Assembly: GCA_964511555.1 (NCBI GenBank)
Contig: CAZEFR010000016.1
Coordinates: 1 to 42,805, forward strand
Source: CAIZGX01 sp964511555
GTDB lineage: Bacteria; Bacteroidota; Bacteroidia; Flavobacteriales_D; Sanyastnellaceae
Length of the DNA: 42,805 bases
Direction: 5' to 3'
Shown: in pieces, positions 26,557 through 35,600 of the stretch
Layout of the letters: each line of letters opens with the position of its first letter
Position numbering within the stretch: the first letter of the stretch is position 1
Notes under the pieces: model-generated
Databases searched by the model: none
Seen by the model: only the letters and a program-made list of their open reading frames with translations
Told to the model about the DNA's origin: nothing
Translations under genes and position numbers: made by a program

Positions 26557-26645
26557 CGAAGTTCCAATTATGAAATAGGCATTACGAAGTAGGAATAAAT
26601 CCGCAGGATTTCCAATTACATAGTTCCAATAAAACCTTCGGTTTT
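26545..26645 (-). repeat. Inverted copies of the 34-nt repeat unit
   Basis: A full 34-nt unit in reverse orientation lies at 26581-26614 (begins ATTACGAAGTAGGAAT, stem AAATCC/GGATTT). A second, degenerate one lies at 26615-26645 (stem AAAACC/GGTTTT). A further degenerate stretch at 26545-26580 overlaps the end of the four-helix gene. They face the direct array on the other side of the gene and end beside the thioredoxin stop codon at 26646. Confidence 0.8.
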
Positions 26646-27188
26646 CTATCGCTTCGGCAAAAACTCTGTCACCTTCGCAATCCAAGCATCTGGACCGCCA
26701 GCCATGTAGCCGTTTTGACCCAGAGAGGCAAGGTTAATGCGTCCGTCGTCGGTTGGAGTAGGCATTACGAAGTGACAAGTTGGATAGCCTTGCACTGCGA
26801 ACATTTGTTGCAATTGTCTATTTTGATCTTTTATCGTTTGTGGTTGTTCCTTTTTTCTTGGGAAGTCAAGTTCAACCAAGATTACATTTTCTTTCGCCCA
26901 CTTCGAAAAGGCTTCAGTTCTGAAAACCTCGTTTTGTAGACGAATGCACCATCCGCACCAATCGCTTCCAGTAAAGAATAACATGATTGGTTTTTTTGTT
27001 TCATATGAAAGTCCAATGGCCTTGTTCAGGTCTGTTTCCCATGCTTCGCCTTCAAATTGAGCCGTTGCGGCACCTTGCGGTTTCGCCACAGTAGATGGAA
27101 CATTTTGCGCGCAAGCATTCAAGGTGAATGAAAGAACAATTGCAGAAAGTATTAATTGGAATGACATAGAATTTGTTGATGCGTTCAT
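26646..27188 (-). CDS. Thioredoxin-fold lipoprotein
   Basis: A protein of 180 residues if started at ATG 27188, or 173 if at ATG 27167. The latter gives the neater lipoprotein signal MSFQLILSAIVLSFTLNAC with lipobox LNAC. The thioredoxin fold carries FFTGSDWCGWCIRLQNEVF, a CxxC-type WCGWC active site, and the cis-proline loop QGYPTCHFV. It is probably a periplasmic thiol oxidoreductase attached to a membrane. The gene is 25 bases downstream of a POT transporter gene. Its stop codon lies exactly at the edge of the inverted 34-nt repeats, and codons near 26759-26773 share 15 bases with that repeat region. Confidence 0.85.
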   Translation of the reverse strand: MNASTNSMSFQLILSAIVLSFTLNACAQNVPSTVAKPQGAATAQFEGEAWETDLNKAIGLSYETKKPIMLFFTGSDWCGWCIRLQNEVFRTEAFSKWAKENVILVELDFPRKKEQPQTIKDQNRQLQQMFAVQGYPTCHFVMPTPTDDGRINLASLGQNGYMAGGPDAWIAKVTEFLPKR

Positions 27189-27213
27189 AAAGCGAATATA
27201 AGAATGTGAGATT

Positions 27214-28683
27214 TTATTTGACACCACCCATTAATTTTTTAATCAACGGAGAAAGCGCAATTACAACAACGCCTGCAATCAAAGCATATATAGCCAGTTG
27301 ATAGTAGCCGTTAGTATAAGAAATTAGTTTTTCTGTGTTACTGGCTTTTTCATCAGGATTGGCCATTCCAGCACCTAGAATTCCTGCGGCGTATTGACCA
27401 TATGCAGAAGCTAAGAACCACATACCCATCATAACACCCCATAAATGTTTCGGAGCAAGCTTAGTCATGATTGAAAGTCCGATAGGTGAGAGGCAAAGCT
27501 CTCCGAGGGTAATAACTAGATAAGCCACAGTGAAAATGTCAAGCGAGGTAACTCCGTTTTCATCTGCGAAGAAGCGAGTCGCGTAAAAAATGTAAAAAGC
27601 CAATGCCAAGAATAAGAAACCGAATCCAAACTTAATCATCGTGTTGGGTTCCGATTTTCTTTTGGCAAGCCAAATCCAGAAAAGTCCAACAAGTGCCGAA
27701 AAGGCAATTACGAAAACTGAATTCGCAGTGTTGTTTAGTACGTTAGGATCAATAGGAATGTGAAGCACAGTTCCATGTAAATTGTTCAAGGCGAATAGAC
27801 TTAGTGATCCTCCACTTTGCTCGAAAAACGCCCAAAAAACAATGGAAAAGAAAATGAAGAACAAGGCCGCTAGCAGTCTGTATACTTCGATTTTCGTGAG
27901 TTTTGTCATTTCATAAACCAAGTAAATGATAGTCGCAGGACCAATGATATACATGAACAAATCGGTATACGCTGTATTTTTTATCATAATAAGAATAAGC
28001 GGAATACAGATTAGTGAACCTGCAAAAACGAGCAATTCACGGGTCTTTCTTTTTTTGCTTGAAAGTTCTTTCAAAGGAGAATCGCCTATTGGACCGAGAT
28101 GTTTTTTTGTGAAATAAAATGTAATGAGTCCAATTATCATTACGAATCCGGCCAACGAAAATGCCAAGTTCCAAGAATAGCTTTTGCCAACCCAAACGCA
28201 AAGGAATCCGCCTAACAAGGCTCCCACGTTAATACCGGTATAGAACAATCCGAATCCAGCGTCGCGACGATCGTCGCCGTCTTTGTACAACGCTCCAACC
28301 ATAGTAGAAATGTTTGGTTTGAAAAATCCAGTTCCAATTACAGTTACGCTAATTCCAAAGAAAAAGAAGTCATGCGGAGAGATTGCTAGAATAAAACTTC
28401 CCACAATCATAAGCGCTCCACCCCAAAAGAGTGACTTTTTAAATCCAAGGATTTTGTCGGCAAATAATCCTCCAACAAACGTGAATGCATATACGAAAGC
28501 TTGAATAGCACCGTACTTGAGGTTGGCTTCTTGGTCGTTGAAGAAAAGTTCTTTCACCATGAATACCGTGAGCATTCCACGCATGCCATAGAATGAAAAA
28601 CGTTCCCACATCTCCGTTAAAAACAGGTGCCAGACTTGTTTCGGATATTTCCCTTCGAAATTTTGAATTTGCTCTAATTGCAT
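27214..28683 (-). CDS. POT/PTR-family peptide transporter
   Basis: A 489-residue major-facilitator protein for proton-coupled di-/tripeptide uptake. Start set at ATG 28683 (MQLEQIQNFEGKYPKQ), because the family motif WHLFLTEMWERFSFYGMRG follows at once; an in-frame extension of 69 residues upstream has no family similarity and crosses the terminator. Visible are the ExxER motif (EMWERF), the PTR2 signature region FFKPNISTMVGALY and GINVGALLGGF, and about 12-14 transmembrane helices. It is a paralogue of the gene immediately upstream, which is the main sign of a local duplication. Confidence 0.9.
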   Translation of the reverse strand: MQLEQIQNFEGKYPKQVWHLFLTEMWERFSFYGMRGMLTVFMVKELFFNDQEANLKYGAIQAFVYAFTFVGGLFADKILGFKKSLFWGGALMIVGSFILAISPHDFFFFGISVTVIGTGFFKPNISTMVGALYKDGDDRRDAGFGLFYTGINVGALLGGFLCVWVGKSYSWNLAFSLAGFVMIIGLITFYFTKKHLGPIGDSPLKELSSKKRKTRELLVFAGSLICIPLILIMIKNTAYTDLFMYIIGPATIIYLVYEMTKLTKIEVYRLLAALFFIFFSIVFWAFFEQSGGSLSLFALNNLHGTVLHIPIDPNVLNNTANSVFVIAFSALVGLFWIWLAKRKSEPNTMIKFGFGFLFLALAFYIFYATRFFADENGVTSLDIFTVAYLVITLGELCLSPIGLSIMTKLAPKHLWGVMMGMWFLASAYGQYAAGILGAGMANPDEKASNTEKLISYTNGYYQLAIYALIAGVVVIALSPLIKKLMGGVK

Positions 28684-28710
28684 GGATGTAATTTTAATGA
28701 TTGGAAAGAT

Positions 28711-28740
28711 AAAAAAAAACCTCTGACTAGCAGAGGTTTT
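28711..28740 (-). terminator. Rho-independent terminator between the two POT genes
   Basis: AAAACCTCTG (28716-28725) and CAGAGGTTTT (28731-28740) form a perfect 10-bp stem with a 5-base loop. On the minus strand a run of nine T follows (A run at 28711-28719). It ends the transcript of the upstream POT gene, whose stop is at 28761. Confidence 0.82.
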
Positions 28741-28760
28741 AAAGTGGATAAGGAAAGTTT

Positions 28761-30476
28761 TTACTGAACGTTGTTTTCTTTCATTACTGAATTCAACCAT
28801 TTCAACATAACAATCAACACAAATGCTGCGAGAAGTACCAAGCCAAAGTTCATGTAGAAGAAATCTTCTTTGTGCGCGGTAGATTCCCACATGCTCGATA
28901 ACATACCCGACAATTTATTTCCTACAGAAATTGCAAGAAAGAAACCGCCCATCATGAGTGCAGTAATACGAGGTGGTGATAGTTTTGAAACGAGAGACAA
29001 TCCCATAGGAGAAAGACACAATTCACCGATTGTTATAACTCCGTATGATGCAATTAACCAAAGAGACCCTGCTTTCATTGTAAGATCATTCGTAGCGAAA
29101 ACAGCTCCAACCATTACCAAAGCAGAAAGCGCTGTGATGATAAGTCCAATTGCAATTTTTGTTGGTGTACTTGGCTCTTTCTTTTTGGTTCTCATGAAGC
29201 CAAAGATTCCAACTACAATAGGGGTAAGTAATACTACCCAAAACGGATTAATAGATTGGTATAGTTCAGTGCTATACAATTTCATGTCAGAACCAACAGG
29301 AGGAACTTCATTTTTCGGTAAAGTTTCGAAGTACTTACGCGATTTTTCTAATTGAGTAATTTCATCAGATTTCGCAACTTTAGCTTTGTGTTCTTCAGCC
29401 GAAACATCTGGCATAGCTCCTTCAATTCCGCGCAACACTTTAATGGTAGAATCGAATTTTGCTTGTGGTAAAGAAACGATGTCGTTGTTAACTACAACTT
29501 GAGCCATATTCATTTCCTGCGCAACATTTGCAACACTCTCTGACATTTTACGATCGGTGTGGTCTTCAGCCCAAATGGTTAGGGCGTCTCCATTTTGATG
29601 GAAAATGGCAAAGAATAAGATCACACATGTGAACACAGCAAGAAGTGCTTTGATTGCGCGACTCTCTTTTGCTTCTGATTTGAATGCCAAATAAATGAAA
29701 AATGCAATTACTGGAAGACATCCAATGATGAACGCGTCGTTCGTATCTGAACCTAAGAAATTGCCCGGAATCATGTATCCGATAATTCCAAATATGAACA
29801 TTGGAACAACAGTAAGCGAAAGGATTTTACCTGTAGACATGTCGCCTTCTTGAACCGGTTTAACAACATCGACATGTTTGATGTGTTTCGTTCCTAGAAT
29901 AAAGATGGTAATACCTATTAACATACCTACACCCGCCGCTGCAAAAGCGTGACCCCATCCGTAGTTAATACGCATGTAGGCCGCAACGAAATTGCAAATG
30001 AATGCACCAATGTTAATACCCATGTAAAAGATGTTGTATCCAGCATCTTTCTTATCCTTTAATTCATCTGAACTGTATAGATTTCCAACAAGCGTAGAAA
30101 TGTTTGGTTTGAAAAAACCGTTTCCGAGGATAATCAAAAACAGAGCAATGTAAAAACTTAATTCTGAATGGATAGAAAGGCAGAAGTATCCGGCAGACAT
30201 CATAAGTCCACCAAGAATGATTGATCTGCGATATCCTAAAAGTCTATCGGCAAGCAAGCCACCAATAAAAGGTGTTAAATACACAAGTCCGAGATAGGTT
30301 CCGTAGATATCGGATTTTTTTGCTGAAGAAAATCCCATACCACCGCTATTCCAATTTTCAATCATGTAAAGAGAGAAAATCCCGAGCATCAGGTAGTACC
30401 CAAATCTTTCCCACATTTCTGTTCCGAAGAGGTACCAAAGTCCCTTAGGGTGTTTGTTTTGTTTAGACATTTCCAT
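28761..30476 (-). CDS. POT/PTR-family peptide transporter
   Basis: A 571-residue MFS-type oligopeptide:proton symporter. Family motifs are clear: GLWYLFGTEMWERFGYYLMLG with ExxER near residues 20-24, NGFFKPNISTLVGNLY, and GINIGAFICNFVAAYMRINYGW. A loop of ~100 residues (~300-400, EDHTDRKMSESVANVAQEMN...) in the second half is longer than in the neighbouring paralogue. C-terminal helices include GELCLSPMGLSLVSKLSPPR. ATG at 30476 is used; an in-frame ATG at 30470 would drop only two residues. It has its own terminator before the second POT gene. Confidence 0.9.
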   Translation of the reverse strand: MEMSKQNKHPKGLWYLFGTEMWERFGYYLMLGIFSLYMIENWNSGGMGFSSAKKSDIYGTYLGLVYLTPFIGGLLADRLLGYRRSIILGGLMMSAGYFCLSIHSELSFYIALFLIILGNGFFKPNISTLVGNLYSSDELKDKKDAGYNIFYMGINIGAFICNFVAAYMRINYGWGHAFAAAGVGMLIGITIFILGTKHIKHVDVVKPVQEGDMSTGKILSLTVVPMFIFGIIGYMIPGNFLGSDTNDAFIIGCLPVIAFFIYLAFKSEAKESRAIKALLAVFTCVILFFAIFHQNGDALTIWAEDHTDRKMSESVANVAQEMNMAQVVVNNDIVSLPQAKFDSTIKVLRGIEGAMPDVSAEEHKAKVAKSDEITQLEKSRKYFETLPKNEVPPVGSDMKLYSTELYQSINPFWVVLLTPIVVGIFGFMRTKKKEPSTPTKIAIGLIITALSALVMVGAVFATNDLTMKAGSLWLIASYGVITIGELCLSPMGLSLVSKLSPPRITALMMGGFFLAISVGNKLSGMLSSMWESTAHKEDFFYMNFGLVLLAAFVLIVMLKWLNSVMKENNVQ

Positions 30477-30507
30477 ATTAGTTAATATATTCTGTAAGGT
30501 TAGGTTT

Positions 30508-30515
30508 CAAAAATA
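30508..30515 (-). promoter_or_regulatory. Possible -7 box for the first POT gene
   Basis: TATTTTTG on the minus strand, a perfect TAnnTTTG, lies 31 bases before the ATG at 30476. No convincing -33 element is seen at the right distance, and the box falls in the T-rich tail of the terminator of the preceding cassette. Confidence 0.3.
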
Positions 30516-30521
30516 AGAGAA

Positions 30522-30547
30522 AGGAGCCAAGTTCGCACTTGACTCCT
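30522..30547 (-). terminator. Rho-independent terminator of the surface-protein cassette
   Basis: AGGAGCCAAGT (30522-30532) and ACTTGACTCCT (30537-30547) form an 11-position stem with one mismatch and a 4-base loop. The minus strand then reads TTCTCTTATTTTTG, a moderately T-rich tail. It lies 34 bases after the stop of the PD40 lipoprotein gene. Confidence 0.55.
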
Positions 30548-30580
30548 CAGAAAAATGAATAAGTTGTGAAAAGTTTTGCT

Positions 30581-31771
30581 TTAGTGCATGGCAGGAACTA
30601 GCAAGATCTCGCTCTCCCAAAAGGTTTTCCATTGTATTGGAATGAAGACTTCAAACTCAAAAATGTCATCGCTCCCATTTCGGTTGCTGCCAACATAATA
30701 ATGGGTGACATCATTGAGTAGATTAATCAAATGAAAATCATCACGAACGGAATTGATTGGTGCGGGCAGAAGAATAGGAGTATTCCAATTTCCTGCAGAA
30801 TCGGCATGACTGATATACAAATCCAATCCACCGTATCCGCCTGGTCTGTCGGAAGAAAAGACCAAGGTGTTTTCATTCAAAAATGTTGGAAAGACTTCGT
30901 TGTATGTTGAATTGATTTCACTCGAGAACGATTTCGGGGTTAACCAGTCGGCAAAGGCATCTGTGAAATTTTTGGTGGAAAAATACAGGTCGTAGTTATC
31001 GTTCTTCTTTCCATTTAATTCAATAAAATTCGTTGAGAAAACAAGCGTGTTTTCATTCTGAAAATACGGATGCATATAATTGAAGCTGTCTGTGCAGAAA
31101 TTTACAATTTCTATGTTTCTTCTTTTGAAGTCTAATGATGGAATTTCATAAAGGGCCAAGCGTTCATTCAATCTTTTTGATGCAGGAATGCTTCTGTTGA
31201 ATACCACGGCATGTTTTCCAATAGCCACAGGACCGTCGTTTCCAGCAGTGTTCAGTTTTGAGATAAGTGTGTTTTTTCTATTGAAGGAAATTAGATCGGT
31301 GTATGTTTTTCCAGTAACAGGGGAAACAGCCGAGTTACTGAATTGGTTATCGTTCGTAGTTGAATAATGAAGTACGCCGTTACAATAAAACGGGTAAGCT
31401 TCATCTGCAAATTCATTGGCGAAAGCTCGAGTCAAAGATAAATGGAGTTGGGTTAATGATGTGTCTGAAATAATCATTTTGCTTTGATGCAAAGCCACAG
31501 CCAAATTGGCTTTATCATCAGAGGAAAGAAGTTCAACAGGCACATGCTCATAGGCCTGCGCTGCACGCTGCATATGTGCCAATTGAAATTCAGCATTTGC
31601 TAGAAGCAAATAGGCTTTGGCGTCAGGCTCTTTTATTGAGCGCAAGACATTGACGCTTTCAGCGAACTGTTTCTCTTTGTATAATTGTTCAGCATATTTT
31701 AACTGAGAAGTTGTGCTGCAAGCTTGAAAAAACAAGCTAGCGAAAATTACGAGGTATGTATACTTCTTCAT
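30581..31771 (-). CDS. PD40 beta-propeller lipoprotein
   Basis: A 396-residue protein with a lipoprotein signal MKKYTYLVIFASLFFQAC (acylated Cys18). Residues ~25-110 look like TPR helices (LKYAEQLYKEKQFAESV, KAYLLLANAEFQLAHM). The rest contains PD40/WD40-like propeller blades: NENTLVFSTNFIELNGKKND.., NENTLVFSSDRPGGYGGLDLY and YVGSNRNGSDDIFEFEV. Similar proteins next to PorP/SprF genes usually continue into a C-terminal OmpA peptidoglycan-binding domain; here the protein ends after the propeller. It lies 3 bases after the PorP/SprF stop and is likely a periplasmic outer-membrane-attached partner of the secreted proteins of this cassette. Confidence 0.82.
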   Translation of the reverse strand: MKKYTYLVIFASLFFQACSTTSQLKYAEQLYKEKQFAESVNVLRSIKEPDAKAYLLLANAEFQLAHMQRAAQAYEHVPVELLSSDDKANLAVALHQSKMIISDTSLTQLHLSLTRAFANEFADEAYPFYCNGVLHYSTTNDNQFSNSAVSPVTGKTYTDLISFNRKNTLISKLNTAGNDGPVAIGKHAVVFNRSIPASKRLNERLALYEIPSLDFKRRNIEIVNFCTDSFNYMHPYFQNENTLVFSTNFIELNGKKNDNYDLYFSTKNFTDAFADWLTPKSFSSEINSTYNEVFPTFLNENTLVFSSDRPGGYGGLDLYISHADSAGNWNTPILLPAPINSVRDDFHLINLLNDVTHYYVGSNRNGSDDIFEFEVFIPIQWKTFWESEILLVPAMH

Positions 31772-31774
31772 GAA

Positions 31775-32698
31775 TTAATAAAGTCGAGGTGAGAGGTGAG
31801 TTCCTTTCGCTCCAATGGCATATCTCACGAAAAGTTCGTGTGAGTTATTTGCGTAAGTTGCCAAATTAGAGAGGGTGTAATCGAAGGCATACCCCAATTT
31901 CCAATTGGAATTGGCTTGAATTTCAAGCATAGCAATCATGCTGTTGTCTGTTCGGTAACCAAGCCCTACGCCGTATGTTTTTTTGTAATACACATTCATG
32001 TTGAAGTCCGCATTCATTGGAGCGCCTGTTACATATTTAATTAAAGTATTTGGCTTCAGTGTTATCATTGGATTCAACTCATAGATGTAACCTCCTTGAA
32101 GATAAAAGTGCGGAGCCTCAAAAGCTGTTAGATTCAGCTCAGTCGTATTTACAGAAAGAACATTTTTACGAAAGTGCGGAATGGAAATTCCAGCATACCA
32201 GTTCTTCGCATAAGCGAATGCCCCTGTTCCAAAATTGAAAGTCGTCTCTTTAATATTCGCGCCAAACGCATTGTCTACGCTACCGTCTATGCTGTGCTGC
32301 ACTTCTCCTAATCCAATGTTATACTGAGAAAGATTCAATTGCAAACCGAAAGAAAGTCGGAAGGTTGGGAACTTCAGATGATAGCTTCCAGCCATTCCCA
32401 ATTGTAGTCGTTTAGCAGCTCCAATTTCATCGTTGGAAAGTGTAATTCCAGCACCCAACTGTTCATTGAAGTATGCCTTGTGAGCATTGGCGGTAAAGGT
32501 GCTTGGAGCGCCATTCATTCCGGTCCATTGCGAGCGGTACAACATATTACTTTGCAGAGCTACATTGCTTCCGGCATATGCAGGATTAATTCCCATTGGG
32601 TTGAACATGTATGCAGTAGATTGCGGATCTTGCTGTGCGAGAGCATTCAGCGAGAGAAGGCTCGCGGTTATCGAAAGGAGTTTGATGTAGTTTTTCAT
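31775..32698 (-). CDS. PorP/SprF-family type IX secretion outer-membrane protein
   Basis: A 307-residue outer-membrane beta-barrel protein with a signal peptide (cleavage near NALAQ). The family hallmark at the mature N-terminus is clear: DPQSTAYMFNPMGINPAYAGS, followed by SMNGAPSTF-like strands. Amphipathic beta-strands run to the end. Start at ATG 32698, which overlaps the stop of the upstream MopE-repeat gene by one base (TAATG); an in-frame TTG 9 bases earlier is less likely. SprF-like proteins are known to be needed for secretion or attachment of the type B CTD protein encoded next to them, which fits this layout. Confidence 0.92.
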   Translation of the reverse strand: MKNYIKLLSITASLLSLNALAQQDPQSTAYMFNPMGINPAYAGSNVALQSNMLYRSQWTGMNGAPSTFTANAHKAYFNEQLGAGITLSNDEIGAAKRLQLGMAGSYHLKFPTFRLSFGLQLNLSQYNIGLGEVQHSIDGSVDNAFGANIKETTFNFGTGAFAYAKNWYAGISIPHFRKNVLSVNTTELNLTAFEAPHFYLQGGYIYELNPMITLKPNTLIKYVTGAPMNADFNMNVYYKKTYGVGLGYRTDNSMIAMLEIQANSNWKLGYAFDYTLSNLATYANNSHELFVRYAIGAKGTHLSPRLY

Positions 32699-35600
32699 TA
32701 TCTCCAAAGTGTTAAGTATCCAGATTTATCTGAAAGGGTTTCACTGAATTTCACAACATAATAATATGTTCCGGTAGGAAGGTTTCCACCGTCCCAATCG
32801 TTCTTGTAGTTCTCCGATTGATATACCTTGTCTCCCCAAATATTAAAGATTTCAAGCGAGTAGGTGAGGTTAGCGGGGACGTTTTCAATTTCATACAAGT
32901 CGTTTGTTCCATCTCCATTCGGTGAGAATCCTTCGGGAATAAATAAATTACAAGGATCAACATCTAAGTAATTGGGAACACCGTCGAAGTCACAATCGTC
33001 AGGTGCAATTCCATCTAAATTGAAATCTATTTCGTCAATGGTTAGCCACTGGTCGTCGTCGTCATTGGTATCAATGAAATTGAAATTCCCATCGCCATCT
33101 GTATCGTCCGGGCCTATTCCATCTGCATTTACGTCGTTTTCATTTTCATCAAGGAGTGTATCGTTATCACTATCGAGATCTTGGAAGTTTGGAATTCCAT
33201 CTTCGTCGTAATCATCGGCGGGCATACCATCGGGTTCAATGCTGTCCTCCAAACCGTTTCCGTTAGTGTCGGTAATATCTCCGTTTCCAATGGTACCGTT
33301 GCCATCTGGATCTTCACCGAGATTTTCAATTACGTCGAAAATTCCATCGTTATCGGAATCGAGATCTTCAGTGTCGGGAATTCCATCTAAATCGGTATCA
33401 CCATTGTTCGAAGCAGTTAAAAGTTCAGTCTCATCGGTTATGCCGTCGTTGTCATCGTCTAAGTCATTGAGGTTATTAATGCCATCTAAATCAGGATCTG
33501 CACATAAACCTTCGGTTAGATTTTCGTCAATTTCAGAATTGCAATTGTCGTCGATGTTGTTGCAGATTTCAGTTGCATTTGGATTCACCAATGAATCGCT
33601 TCCGTCACAATCAATTGGCTCTCCGGTGAAAAGAAGATAGCCGTCAGGCAAGCTGCAAGAAAGAGAATCAGTTCCTACATCGCCAAATCCGTCACCATCT
33701 AGATCGGCTAAATAGGTTTCGAACACCAACCCGTCATCAATGCTTCCGTTGCAATCATCGTCGATTTGATTACAGATTTCAGTTGCAGTTGGATTAACCA
33801 ATGGATTAGTGTCATCGCAATCTGTTGTGTCTGCCGTGTAACCTAAAGGTTGGGTGCATGATGAGATGAAATTATTCACATCACCGAATGTGTCTCCGTC
33901 AACATCTGCGAAATAAATTTGTGTCACTCCTTCGTCAATTTGCGCATTACAGTTGTCGTCGATCTGGTTACAAAGTTCCGGCATAGCTGGACTAACGAAT
34001 GCTGTTGTATCGTTGCAGTCCCCACCTAATGTCACAAAGCCCGCAGGGGCTGTGCACGTTTGAACGAATAGATTCGTGTTACCAAATCCGTCGTTGTCAA
34101 AGTCAGGGAAGTAAGTAATCAAAACCCCTTCGTCGATTTGAAGGTTACAGTTGTCGTCTATGTTGTTACAAACTTCGACACTCAATGGATTAACAAAAAT
34201 GGAAGCGTCGTTGCAGTCATTATTGTTTGAAACAAACCCGACAGGCGCTGTGCATCCGGTGATGGAAATGTTTCCACCAAATGTGTCTCCATCTGCATCG
34301 AGGTAATACGTTAATAAAACTCCTTCATCTATAAGTGTGTTGCAATTGTCGTCAATGGTGTTACACAGTTCAGATGCAAGCGGATTAGTGCTGAACGAAG
34401 CGTCGTTGCAATCGGCACTATTTAAAACATATCCTGGAGGCGGTGTGCAACCTGTTGTTGTAATGTTAATGTTCCCGAAGCCGTCAGCATCAGCGTCGAT
34501 ATAAAAAATAGTTGTGGCTTCCTCGTCAACAATTAAGTCACAGTCGTCGTCTTGCAGATTACACAATTCTTCAGCTCCTGGAAAAGCCACAGCACTGTTG
34601 TCGTTGCAGTCAGTGTTATTGCTCGAATAACCTATAGGTTGAGAGCAGGCTAAGATATTGGTGCTGGCATCTCCATATCCATCATTGTCGAAGTCCAGGT
34701 AAAAAGTAGATAGAACGCCTTCATCCACTAATCCATTACAGTTGTCGTCCAATAGATTGCAAATTTCTGTTCCGAGAGGAGAAATGAAACTACTGTAGTC
34801 ATCGCAATCTGTATTGTTTGAAACGTACCCGAAAGGAAGCGTGCAAAAAGAAATCGTGCTATTTGGATTGCCAAATGTATCTCCGTCGACATCTTCATAA
34901 TAGATATTGAATTGAATATTCTCATCGACTTGATTGTTACAGTTATCGTCTATGCTGTTACAGATTTCAATTGCGCCGGGCTGAACGTAATCATCGCTAT
35001 CGTCACAATCGATTGCGTTTGTAACATATCCTGCGGGAAGTGTACAAGCTAGTATCGTGTTTGAAGGTGATCCGTATGTGTCAAGATCTGAGTCTGCGTA
35101 AAATTCCAATTGCACGCCTTCGTCAATGGTTCCATTACAGTTTTCATCTATGAGATTGCAGATTTCAGAAATACTCGGATTGACCCCTGCATTGTTGTCA
35201 TTGCAGTCACTGCTATTCAATACAAAACCATTTGGCTGAGTGCAGGCAAAAGTGAAAATGTTAGGATTTCCGTAACTGTCATTGTCATTATCGATATAAA
35301 AAGCCAATTGTGCACCTTCATCAATTTGTCCGTTGCAATTGTCGTCTATCAGGTTGCATATTTCGGAAGCTGCAGGTTGAATCGCGGCATTATTATCATT
35401 GCAATCGATATTGTTTGATGAATATCCAGTCGGTTGGAAGCATGCTTGAGTAGTTACAGCGTTTGTCCCAAATGAATCTCCGTCAGCATCGAGGTAGAAG
35501 GTATTAAGCACACCTTCATCTATGAGGGTATTGCAATTGTCGTCTATCAGATTACACAGTTCATTGGCACTAGGATTAATGTTTGAATTTGAATCATTGC

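Larger units (their letters stand above)
25926..26645. mobile_element. Candidate repeat-flanked element carrying a four-helix-bundle gene
   Basis: A 720-base segment sits between citrate synthase and the thioredoxin-like gene. In order it holds about five and a half direct 34-nt units, two hairpins, a four-helix-bundle protein gene (23S rRNA IVS family) and two to three copies of the unit in inverted orientation, ending next to the thioredoxin stop codon. The inverted arrangement around a single gene looks like a mobile or domesticated repeat-associated element. No transposase, integrase or target-site duplication was seen, so mobility is inference only. Confidence 0.4.

Noticed and set aside
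26203..26645. A diversity-generating retroelement based on the Avd-like four-helix protein
   Set aside because: No reverse transcriptase, template repeat or variable repeat is visible nearby, and the protein fits the wider IVS family equally well.
27214..28890. The longer 558-residue form of the second POT transporter
   Set aside because: The first 69 residues have no similarity to the family and run through a perfect terminator hairpin; ATG 28683 restores the normal N-terminus.
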